Positions 32,840 to 40,847 of a DNA stretch of 64,000 bases are shown here, piece by piece. How positions within the stretch are numbered: the first letter of the stretch is position 1; every line of letters starts with the position of its first letter. The notes beneath the pieces are model-generated. The model had not been told where the DNA came from and searched no databases. It was given only the letters and a program-made list of their open reading frames with translations. The translations under genes and the position numbers were made by a program. The stretch is from an uncultured Parabacteroides sp. GTDB taxonomy: Bacteria > Bacteroidota > Bacteroidia > Bacteroidales > Tannerellaceae. Location: assembly GCA_900552465.1 (NCBI GenBank), contig URZO01000003.1, positions 54,275-118,274 of the forward strand, written 5' to 3'.

Positions 32840-34756
32840 ATGGGAAAAATTATCGGAATCGACTTAGGAACAACCAACTCATGTGTTGCCGTACTGGAAG
32901 GTAACGAACCGGTTGTTATTGCAAACAGCGAAGGCAAAAGAACAACACCTTCAATTGTTGCATTTGTAGAAGGTGGCGAACGTAAGGTAGGTGACCCGGC
33001 AAAACGTCAGGCTATCACCAACCCTGAAAAAACAATATTCTCTATCAAGCGTTTCATGGGTGAAACGTACGATCAGGTTACAAAAGAAATTAATCGCGTA
33101 CCTTACAAAGTTGTACGTGGCGACAACAACACTCCGCGTGTCGACATCGAAGGACGTCTGTATACACCGCAGGAAATTTCAGCTATGATCCTGCAGAAAA
33201 TGAAAAAGACGGCTGAAGATTATCTGGGACAGGAAGTGACAGAAGCTGTTATCACCGTTCCGGCATACTTTAGCGATGCACAGCGTCAGGCAACTAAGGA
33301 AGCCGGTGAAATTGCAGGTCTGAATGTCCGTCGTATTGTAAACGAACCGACAGCCGCCTCTCTGGCTTACGGTCTGGACAAAACGAACAAGGATATGAAA
33401 ATCGCCGTATTCGACCTCGGTGGCGGTACATTCGATATCTCTATTCTGGAATTAGGCGACGGTGTGTTCGAAGTTAAATCGACTAACGGTGATACTCACT
33501 TGGGTGGTGATGATTTCGACCATGTAATCATCGACTGGCTGGCTGAAGAGTTCCTGCGTGAAGAAGGTGTCGACCTGCGTAAGGACCCGATGGCTTTGCA
33601 ACGTCTGAAAGAAGCAGCCGAAAAAGCCAAGATCGAATTGTCAAGTACAACAAGCACAGAAATCAACCTGCCGTATATTATGCCGGTTAACGGTATTCCA
33701 AAGCACTTGGTTAAGACACTGACCCGTGCTAAATTCGAACAGTTGGCAGACAGCCTGATCCAAGCTTGTATCGAACCGTGCCGTCAATCTTTGAAAGATG
33801 CTGGGTTAAATACTTCCGACATCGACGAAGTAATCCTGGTAGGTGGATCTACACGTATCCCGGCCGTACAGGCAATCGTTGAGAAGTTCTTCGGCAAAGC
33901 TCCGTCCAAAGGCGTTAATCCGGACGAAGTGGTTGCTGTAGGTGCTGCTATTCAGGGTGGTGTATTGACAGGTGAAGTAAAAGACGTCCTGCTGTTGGAT
34001 GTAACTCCATTGTCTTTGGGTATTGAAACAATGGGTGGCGTTATGACCAAATTGATCGAAGCCAATACGACTATTCCGACTAAGAAGTCTGAAACATTTA
34101 CGACAGCCGTAGACAACCAACCTTCTGTTGAGATCCACGTATTGCAAGGTGAACGTTCATTGGCTAAAGACAACAAATCGATCGGTCGTTTCCACCTCGA
34201 CGGAATACCTGCCGCACAGCGTGGCGTGCCTCAGATCGAAGTTACTTTCGATATCGATGCCAACGGTATCCTGAACGTATCCGCCAAAGATAAAGGTACA
34301 GGTAAAGTCCAGAGCATCCGCATCGAAGCATCCAGCGGATTGAGCGACGACGAAGTAAAACGTATGAAAGAGGAAGCTCAGGCTAACGCTGAAGCCGACA
34401 AGAAAGAAAAAGAACGTATCGACAAGCTGAACCAGGCCGACAGTATGATCTTCCAGACTGAAAAACAGTTGAAAGATCTGGGCGACAAGCTCCCGGCTGA
34501 CAAAAAAGCTCCGATCGAAGCTGCTTTGAACAAACTGAAAGAAGCTCATAAGGCTCAGGATATCGCCGGTATCGACGCTGCAACAGCAGAGTTGAACAGC
34601 GTATTCCAGGCTGCAAGCCAAGAAATGTACAACGCCCAAAATGCACAAGGTGGTGCACAACCGGGTCCTGACTTCGGTCAGCAGGCTGGCGGTAACGCAG
34701 GAAATGGCAAACAAGACGGTGGCGTAACCGATGTAGACTTCGAGGAAGTGAAGTAA
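32840..34756 (+). CDS. dnaK: Chaperone protein DnaK (Hsp70)
   Basis: The 638-residue chaperone has the Hsp70 ATPase domain (IGIDLGTTNSCVAVLEGNE at the start, FDLGGGTFDIS and VGGSTRIPAV later), the substrate-binding domain, a helical lid and the C-terminal tail VTDVDFEEVK for DnaJ/GrpE partners. It refolds proteins using ATP. It is transcribed alone here, without dnaJ or grpE. Heat-shock control is expected, but I cannot see a convincing heat-shock sigma or CIRCE element in the 299 bases upstream. Confidence 0.98.
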   Translation: MGKIIGIDLGTTNSCVAVLEGNEPVVIANSEGKRTTPSIVAFVEGGERKVGDPAKRQAITNPEKTIFSIKRFMGETYDQVTKEINRVPYKVVRGDNNTPRVDIEGRLYTPQEISAMILQKMKKTAEDYLGQEVTEAVITVPAYFSDAQRQATKEAGEIAGLNVRRIVNEPTAASLAYGLDKTNKDMKIAVFDLGGGTFDISILELGDGVFEVKSTNGDTHLGGDDFDHVIIDWLAEEFLREEGVDLRKDPMALQRLKEAAEKAKIELSSTTSTEINLPYIMPVNGIPKHLVKTLTRAKFEQLADSLIQACIEPCRQSLKDAGLNTSDIDEVILVGGSTRIPAVQAIVEKFFGKAPSKGVNPDEVVAVGAAIQGGVLTGEVKDVLLLDVTPLSLGIETMGGVMTKLIEANTTIPTKKSETFTTAVDNQPSVEIHVLQGERSLAKDNKSIGRFHLDGIPAAQRGVPQIEVTFDIDANGILNVSAKDKGTGKVQSIRIEASSGLSDDEVKRMKEEAQANAEADKKEKERIDKLNQADSMIFQTEKQLKDLGDKLPADKKAPIEAALNKLKEAHKAQDIAGIDAATAELNSVFQAASQEMYNAQNAQGGAQPGPDFGQQAGGNAGNGKQDGGVTDVDFEEVK

Positions 34757-34787
34757 TTTGCGATTACGAACAATAATCAAATAGAGG

Positions 34788-34822
34788 AAAACCGCAGTAA
34801 ACAATTGATTTACTGCGGTTTT
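34788..34822 (+). terminator. Terminator after dnaK
   Basis: AAAACCGCAGTAAA pairs with TTTACTGCGGTTTT around a 7-base loop and is followed by T-rich sequence, a classic intrinsic terminator. Confidence 0.9.
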
Positions 34823-34937
34823 TTATTTTGTATACCAATGATATTATAGAATAAACCCAACAGACCACATGAACATATATATTAGGCAAGGTTCATAAAA
34901 AAGATATATAAACTTTGATTTTCAAACAATAATCGTC

Positions 34938-34945
34938 TATCTTTG
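34938..34945 (+). promoter_or_regulatory. Promoter (-33/-7) for the 35003 kinase
   Basis: TATCTTTG is preceded by TTG at 34915-34917, a 20-base spacing, so both promoter parts are present. The -7 box lies 58 bases before the ATG. Confidence 0.65.
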
Positions 34946-35002
34946 CAAAAAAACGGCACATGAACCTTAAACGTCTATTAAGAAGGGTAAAGTTTTAAAC
35001 TC

Positions 35003-37315
35003 ATGAAAGAAAATCAGACACTACATATTTATTTTCTGATTTGTATTCTACTAATCTTGACAGGCACATCCTGCAACGATTCCGGAGTAAAGAGGAGAAT
35101 ATTAGTTATTCATTCATATGAAGCGGAATATGCCGGCTACAAACACAACGGAGAGAAGATACGACAACAATTCCACCGACAAAAAATCCACGCCGATATC
35201 CGGACTTTCTATCTGGACTGCGACAGTTATCGGGAAAAAGATGAGCTCAACCGGATGTATAACTTTCTGGACACCACTGCCAACTGGAAACCGGAGATTA
35301 TTCTGGTGTATGACGACCAGGCCACTTATTCCCTGATGGCTTGCGAGCATCCTTTGGTAAAGCAGACACCGGTCGTATTTGCAGGAGTCAACTATCCGAA
35401 CTGGAAACTGCTCAAACAATATCCTAACGTTACCGGATTCTGGGACAAGCCGGAATTTATGAAAACCGTCGAACTAATAGAAACGCTGTTCGGTCACATG
35501 CGAATCCATTTTTGGTTGGACAACACCTATTTGGGTCGGCAAACCATGGAGCAATTTATCAGTGAGATAGGCCCGTTACGCATGAAAGAATATGCCCCTT
35601 CTCTCAACGTCATAAATGAAAACGGGGTTTTTCACGTGCAAAGAGATACCATTCAACATAATAACCAACTATTCACAAACAGCAGCATACTGCCGGCAAA
35701 GCCAGCACATACAATTTTCAATTTTATCAATTCAAGGGAAACCAGTTCCAATAATTTATTGTGGGTCTTATCCGGCTTGCACCGGCATTCGGTCTTCGTA
35801 CAGAGCAAGCGTGATTTCACATCCAAACGCCTCGGCCTGTTTGCCAGCAGCCCTACCTTTACCGTTATAAACGAAGGATTCGGAGTCGGAGAAGGATTGA
35901 CAGGCGGATACCTGACCTCTACGGAAGATGAAATAAAGATATCTGTAGATAGGGCTATCGAGCTGTTAAGAGGAAAAGCCATATCCGACACTCCCATCAC
36001 CCAATCTCCCAAACAATTCGTACTGGACTGGATAGAAATGCAACGGTGGCATATCAGTAGAAAAAACCTTCCTGCTCCCTACCAGATTATCAATATGCCG
36101 CTGACAGAACGATATAAAACACTGTTCATAACGCTCGGCATCCTTCTGTTACTCATTGTCACAACGGTAATCCTGTCCCTTTTACGTCTCTACCGGAAAG
36201 AAAACAGGACCAAGAAGGAAACACAGAAAAGCCTGAGGAAAAGCGAACGGTTCCTGTCTCTCGCCTTGAGCGGAGGAAAAGTTTTTGCCTATCAGCTCAA
36301 GGACTACACTTTCTATTTTGACAACGAGTTTTATACGAATGCCGGACTTGATCAAAAACCGATTCTAATAAACGAATACCTGGACCATTTGCACCCCGGT
36401 GATATCCAAGTATTTAAAAAGGATATACAGAGAGCTTATTCCGGAGAAATCATAGAAAACATATCCCAGATACGTTGTGATTTCGACGGAAAGGGATACC
36501 AATGGTGGGAGTTCCGCTATACATATAATAAAGAAGACGATGCCTTCAACGGCCTCTGCCTGAATATTCAACAAAAAAAGAAGGCGGAACAGGAGCTCAT
36601 AGAGGCCCGCCAAAAAGCGGAAGAATCCGATAAGATGAAGTCCACATTCCTGGCCAATATGAGCCACGAGATACGTACTCCCCTGAACGCCATCGTCGGA
36701 TTTTCCAATCTCATAGCCTGCAACGATATGGAACTGGACACAGAGGAAAAAGAAGAATTTGTCAGATTGATTAACACCAATTGTGACCTGCTTTTGAAAC
36801 TGATCAGTGATATACTTGACTTGTCACGCATCGAATCCGGGCGCATGGAATTTACCTTCACCCGGCAAAATCTGACAACCTTGATAAACGATATTTACCA
36901 TACACACCAGCTATTACTTCCTCCCGAGGTAAAACTGATACAGGAGACGCCCGAAACCCCTATATTTATAGAGACAGACCGGCACCGCCTGACACAGGTC
37001 ATCACCAACTTCATCAATAATGCAGTCAAGTTCACCCAAAAAGGCTATATCAAACTGAGTTATAAATATAACGAAGAAGATTCGTCCGTACATATTACCA
37101 TAGAAGATACGGGTATCGGCATTCCAAAAGAAAAACAGAAAGCCATATTCGAGCGCTTCAACAAGCTGGATGAATTCGCCCAGGGAACAGGGTTGGGATT
37201 ATCTATTTGCCAGGTGATTGTCAAACGCTTAGAAGGACATATCACGTTGCAATCAGAAGAAAGAAAAGGCAGCCGGTTTACCGTCTGCCTCCCCTTGATC
37301 AACCATCAACATTAA
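35003..37315 (+). CDS. Sensor histidine kinase with periplasmic-binding-protein-like sensor and PAS domain
   Basis: The 770-residue protein has an N-terminal signal/lipobox-like segment (TGTSC near residue 24), a periplasmic region (about 30-345) resembling ABC-transporter substrate-binding (RILVIHSYEAEY, IILVYDDQAT, TPVVFAGVNYPN), a membrane segment (about 373-397), a PAS-like domain (about 415-525), a HisKA domain with His555 in ANMSHEIRTPLNA and a HATPase domain (DTGIGIP, GTGLGLSIC). No receiver domain or adjacent regulator is seen. It probably reads a small ligand in the periplasm. It is a third orphan kinase in this window, unrelated in its sensor to the first two. Convergent with the omega-amidase gene by 2 bases. 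Confidence 0.92.
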   Translation: MKENQTLHIYFLICILLILTGTSCNDSGVKRRILVIHSYEAEYAGYKHNGEKIRQQFHRQKIHADIRTFYLDCDSYREKDELNRMYNFLDTTANWKPEIILVYDDQATYSLMACEHPLVKQTPVVFAGVNYPNWKLLKQYPNVTGFWDKPEFMKTVELIETLFGHMRIHFWLDNTYLGRQTMEQFISEIGPLRMKEYAPSLNVINENGVFHVQRDTIQHNNQLFTNSSILPAKPAHTIFNFINSRETSSNNLLWVLSGLHRHSVFVQSKRDFTSKRLGLFASSPTFTVINEGFGVGEGLTGGYLTSTEDEIKISVDRAIELLRGKAISDTPITQSPKQFVLDWIEMQRWHISRKNLPAPYQIINMPLTERYKTLFITLGILLLLIVTTVILSLLRLYRKENRTKKETQKSLRKSERFLSLALSGGKVFAYQLKDYTFYFDNEFYTNAGLDQKPILINEYLDHLHPGDIQVFKKDIQRAYSGEIIENISQIRCDFDGKGYQWWEFRYTYNKEDDAFNGLCLNIQQKKKAEQELIEARQKAEESDKMKSTFLANMSHEIRTPLNAIVGFSNLIACNDMELDTEEKEEFVRLINTNCDLLLKLISDILDLSRIESGRMEFTFTRQNLTTLINDIYHTHQLLLPPEVKLIQETPETPIFIETDRHRLTQVITNFINNAVKFTQKGYIKLSYKYNEEDSSVHITIEDTGIGIPKEKQKAIFERFNKLDEFAQGTGLGLSICQVIVKRLEGHITLQSEERKGSRFTVCLPLINHQH

Positions 37316-37316
37316 A

Positions 37317-38099
37317 TTATTGTATAGAAAATACATCCGCATCTCTCCATGCCGGAAACTTGGCACGCAAATCATCCAGTTCGGCACAGGTAAGCGTACA
37401 AGTCCGTGTTACCTCTTCGCGTTTGCCGGCATCAGCCATTTTCTTTCCTTTCGGAGAGAACACCATGGAGTCGCCGCGATAGACGAAACCTTTCCCGTCA
37501 ATACCTACCCGGTTTACACCACAGACATAAGCCATATTCTCCATCGCACGTGCCTGAAGAAGCGTTTTCCAAACTTTTTTGCGGGCTTCGGGCCAGTTGG
37601 CTACATAAATAAGCAGGTCATATTCATTGTTCACATTCCTGCTCCACACCGGAAAACGCAGGTCATAGCAAACTTGCAAACAGATATTCCAATCCTTATA
37701 CCGTACGATTGTCCGTGTGCCTCCGGCAGTGAAATGCTGATCTTCACCTGCCATCCGGAACAAATGACGTTTATCATACAAATAAGTCTCACCTTCAGGA
37801 GTGATGAAAAAGGCACGGTTAAAATACTTACCATCCTCTTTTGCTATAAAACTACCGGCCACAGCCAGTTTATACTTCTTCGCCCACCCTTTAATAGTGG
37901 GGATAGTCGGCCCGTCCATCGTGTCGGCCAGTTTTTCAACATCCATAGAGAAACCGGTTGTGAATGTCTCCGGCAAAATAGCGATGTCGGTCTTTCCACT
38001 GACACGCCGGAGCAATTCTCCATAATAACCCAGGTTTTCATCTCTGTCCTCCCAGATAATATGGGATTGGACCATACTGATTCGCAAATTGTCTGCCAT
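37317..38099 (-). CDS. Omega-amidase-like carbon-nitrogen hydrolase
   Basis: From the ATG at 38099 the product is 260 residues of the nitrilase superfamily with the full Glu-Lys-Cys triad: ILPETFTTGF, YDKRHLF and LQVCYDLRFPVW. It is the YafV/Nit2 type that hydrolyses alpha-ketoglutaramate or similar omega-amides in the cytoplasm. I rejected the longer frame from 38117 because it would overlap the upstream gene and adds a non-conserved stretch. It is the last gene of a three-gene leftward run with 4 bases between it and the acyltransferase stop. Confidence 0.92.
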   Translation of the reverse strand: MADNLRISMVQSHIIWEDRDENLGYYGELLRRVSGKTDIAILPETFTTGFSMDVEKLADTMDGPTIPTIKGWAKKYKLAVAGSFIAKEDGKYFNRAFFITPEGETYLYDKRHLFRMAGEDQHFTAGGTRTIVRYKDWNICLQVCYDLRFPVWSRNVNNEYDLLIYVANWPEARKKVWKTLLQARAMENMAYVCGVNRVGIDGKGFVYRGDSMVFSPKGKKMADAGKREEVTRTCTLTCAELDDLRAKFPAWRDADVFSIQ

Positions 38100-38103
38100 A
38101 ATA

Positions 38104-38649
38104 TTAAATTTGAACAAAGTTTTCAGGATGACAAGCCGTCACCCCTCTGTAGTTCTTACGGATTTCATAGAGATCTTTCTCTACGTCACCCGTCGGATAG
38201 AATACTCCTTTAAAACCGGCCTCTTTCTTCTTATAGTCCAAATAGGCCATCAGGATAGGAACATTGGCTTTCTGCGCGATATAATAGAACCCTTTTTTCC
38301 ACTCTTCCGCCCGCTTACGGGTTCCTTCCGGAGTAATGGCCAGTTGAAATTCTTCCCTGCTGTTGAATATCTCAACCATCTGGTCCGTCACCGACGTCCG
38401 TTTATGACGGTCGACAGGCACACCACCCAGCCAGTTAAACAACAAATTGAACGGGAAAAAGAACCATTCTTTTTTAATCAGGAAACGAGCATTACGCCCG
38501 ATCGAGGTGTAAAACAGTTTTCCGACTAAAAAATCCCAGTTACTGGTATGCGGCGCTACACATATCACGCATTTAGGCACATCTTCGACCACAGGTCCGA
38601 GTTTCCAACCCGCCAGGCGAAGAAGCGCCTTACTAATCGCTTTCTTCAT
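38104..38649 (-). CDS. 1-acyl-glycerol-phosphate acyltransferase-like protein
   Basis: The 181-residue protein has the PlsC-type motifs HTSNWD (His-x4-Asp variant) near residue 34 and a TPEGTRKRAEEWKKG block near 108, so it should transfer acyl groups to a lysophospholipid or related acceptor at the inner membrane. It is short compared with E. coli PlsC (245) and close to other short bacterial acyltransferases. The substrate is uncertain. It lies between a small hypothetical gene and the omega-amidase gene. Confidence 0.82.
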   Translation of the reverse strand: MKKAISKALLRLAGWKLGPVVEDVPKCVICVAPHTSNWDFLVGKLFYTSIGRNARFLIKKEWFFFPFNLLFNWLGGVPVDRHKRTSVTDQMVEIFNSREEFQLAITPEGTRKRAEEWKKGFYYIAQKANVPILMAYLDYKKKEAGFKGVFYPTGDVEKDLYEIRKNYRGVTACHPENFVQI

Positions 38650-38668
38650 TATTTGCGTTAATTTGCTC

Positions 38669-38953
38669 TTATTTGCTCAGCTCACCTATTTCTGTAGCGA
38701 TAGCGTTTACTTCTGCTTGCAGATCAGCGAGCAATTTATTATAATACTCTTTCACACGCGCTTTGTTATCCTTTCCATCCGGACGGTTGGCACGACGAAT
38801 ATATTCATCCTGCATATCGAGTATTCTCGACATCACTGCGTCTGCCTTATCCGAATCCACGCCTGGGATATACAATTTACAAACCAATGCTTCTGAAAAC
38901 AAATCGCCAGCCACATAGCTGATGTCTTTCTTTAAAATTCTTCTTTTAGCCAT
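38669..38953 (-). CDS. Conserved small hypothetical protein
   Basis: The 94-residue protein begins MAKRRILKKDISYVAGDLF and is mostly helical and charged, with no membrane segment or motif that I recognise. Its codon usage and position make it a real gene: it is first in a tight leftward run with the acyltransferase (19-base gap) and the omega-amidase, and it has a -7 box (TAGATTTG) 24 bases before its ATG. I believe it is conserved across Bacteroidales but cannot name a function. Confidence 0.8.
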   Translation of the reverse strand: MAKRRILKKDISYVAGDLFSEALVCKLYIPGVDSDKADAVMSRILDMQDEYIRRANRPDGKDNKARVKEYYNKLLADLQAEVNAIATEIGELSK

Positions 38954-38976
38954 AGTCGTTTATATTAAAATACCCA

Positions 38977-38984
38977 CAAATCTA
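38977..38984 (-). promoter_or_regulatory. -7 promoter box for the small protein-acyltransferase-amidase run
   Basis: Minus-strand TAGATTTG lies 24 bases before the ATG at 38953. It is 53 bases from the opposing glycogen synthase promoter. Confidence 0.5.
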
Positions 38985-39036
38985 CATATTTCATTTATTA
39001 AACAAGCTCTATAGTTGAAAAAAAGACAAAAATTCG

Positions 39037-39044
39037 TATCTTTG
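39037..39044 (+). promoter_or_regulatory. Promoter (-33/-7) for glycogen synthase
   Basis: TATCTTTG is preceded by TTG at 39015-39017, a 19-base spacing matching the Bacteroidales promoter. The box is 37 bases before the ATG. Confidence 0.68.
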
Positions 39045-39080
39045 CCCCCTCAAAATATCTGATTATAAACAAAATCGTTT

Positions 39081-40739
39081 ATGGATAATATAACAACAAC
39101 GCCAGAATATCTTTTTGAAAGTAGTTGGGAAGTGTGTAACAAAGTCGGAGGTATTTATACCGTCCTTTCAACGAAAGCACATACATTACAACAATCTTTT
39201 AAAGATAAATTAATCTTTATTGGACCAGATGTGTGGGCTAACACAAACGCCCCCGACTTTATTGAAGATGATATTCTGTTCGCTGAGTGGAGGGCTTATG
39301 CAAAGACCACGGACAATCTGAAAGTGAAAGTAGGCCGATGGAATGTTCCGGGAACACCACCCGTAATATTAGTCGATTTTAAGCCATTCTTTAAGGAAAG
39401 GGATGCCTTCTTTTACTCTATGTGGGAAAATTTCCGCGTAGACTCTATCCACGCATACGGCGATTACGACGAGTCTTGTATCTTTGCCTATTCCGTAGGT
39501 AAAGTAATTGAAAGTTTCTATCATTTCTATAAATTGGAAGATAAAAAGGTCGCAGCCCTGTTCAACGAATGGATGTTGGGAATGGGTGCCCTTTACATCC
39601 AGAAACAGATTCCGGCAATAGCAACGCTTTTTACGACGCATGCCACCTCTATCGGACGCTCCATTGCAGGTAACAACAAAGCATTATATGCTTATATGGA
39701 CGGCTACAATGGCGACCAGATGGCGAAAGAGCTGAATATGGAAGCGAAACACTCACTGGAAAAACAGGCCGCCCATTATGTGGATTGTTTTACGACAGTG
39801 AGCGACATCACGGCCCGGGAATGCAGGCAGTTGCTGGATAAAGCGCCAGACATTGTCACTCCGAACGGCTTCGAACCGGACTTCGTGCCGGAAAGAAAAG
39901 AATATGAAAAGAAGCGTGCCGAAGCGCGCCACGACCTGCTGAATGTAGCGGAGAAATTATTGGGATGTTCCATTTCACCGGACGCATTCCTTGTCTCTAC
40001 CAGCGGCCGCTACGAATACCGCAATAAAGGTATCGACGTCTTTATCGAAGCGATGAACCGGGTACGTACATCCGGCAGATTGCAACGCGAAGTAGTAGCC
40101 TTCATCATGGTTCCCGCTTGGGTACGCGATGCACGCGCAGACCTGAAAGAAGTCATCGACAAAAATATCCGTACCACATCCCCCATGCAGATGCCGTTCG
40201 TCACTCACTGGCTGAACCTGATGGAACAGGACAAGGTACTGAACTATATCTCACATTCCGGATTTACAAATTCGGCTACCGACAAGCTGAAAATCATTTT
40301 CGTACCCTGTTACCTGGACGGACGCGACGGTATTCTCAACAAGCCGTACTACGACCTGCTGATCGGTATGGATGCAACAGTCTATCCCTCTTATTATGAA
40401 CCTTGGGGATACACTCCGCTGGAAAGCATCGCTTTCGGCATCCCGACCATAACAACCGATCTGGCCGGGTTCGGACTCTGGGCTAAGAAGCACGTGACAG
40501 GCAACGACATCAGCGAAGGTGTCACAGTTGTGAACCGTGACGACTTTAATTATTTCGAAGTAGCAGACTCTATCACATCCTCTATCCTTACCCTCGTTGG
40601 TAAGAATAAAAAGGAAACGGCCGAGATACGGAAACGCAGTTTCGACCTGGCGACAAAAGCGGAATGGAGCAAATTCATCTTCTATTACGAAGAAGCTTTC
40701 AGGATCGCTTTGGAGAATGCGAGCAAAAGAAATAACTAA
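39081..40739 (+). CDS. Glycogen synthase, GT3 type
   Basis: The 552-residue glycosyltransferase starts with the GT3 signature ESSWEVCNKVGGIYTVLSTKA-like block near residue 12, carries THATSIGRSIAGNN in the middle, and near residue 435 has PSYYEPWGYTPLES, the acidic nucleotide-sugar motif. GT3 is the family of animal and yeast glycogen synthase, which uses UDP-glucose; most bacteria use the unrelated GT5 GlgA. It is well known in Bacteroidetes. It extends glycogen chains in the cytoplasm. Glycogen phosphorylase follows on the same strand under its own promoter, so synthesis and breakdown genes are neighbours. Confidence 0.93.
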   Translation: MDNITTTPEYLFESSWEVCNKVGGIYTVLSTKAHTLQQSFKDKLIFIGPDVWANTNAPDFIEDDILFAEWRAYAKTTDNLKVKVGRWNVPGTPPVILVDFKPFFKERDAFFYSMWENFRVDSIHAYGDYDESCIFAYSVGKVIESFYHFYKLEDKKVAALFNEWMLGMGALYIQKQIPAIATLFTTHATSIGRSIAGNNKALYAYMDGYNGDQMAKELNMEAKHSLEKQAAHYVDCFTTVSDITARECRQLLDKAPDIVTPNGFEPDFVPERKEYEKKRAEARHDLLNVAEKLLGCSISPDAFLVSTSGRYEYRNKGIDVFIEAMNRVRTSGRLQREVVAFIMVPAWVRDARADLKEVIDKNIRTTSPMQMPFVTHWLNLMEQDKVLNYISHSGFTNSATDKLKIIFVPCYLDGRDGILNKPYYDLLIGMDATVYPSYYEPWGYTPLESIAFGIPTITTDLAGFGLWAKKHVTGNDISEGVTVVNRDDFNYFEVADSITSSILTLVGKNKKETAEIRKRSFDLATKAEWSKFIFYYEEAFRIALENASKRNN

Positions 40740-40768
40740 AATAGTCTCATAATTAACCAGATAATCCC

Positions 40769-40776
40769 TATCTTTG
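40769..40776 (+). promoter_or_regulatory. -7 promoter box for glycogen phosphorylase
   Basis: TATCTTTG lies 72 bases before the glgP ATG, within the 108-base gap after glycogen synthase. Confidence 0.6.
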
Positions 40777-40847
40777 CTGCGTTTTAAACAAAGATAGAGA
40801 TTATACGATATTAAAATTGAAATTAAAACATTTTAAACTTCACAATA

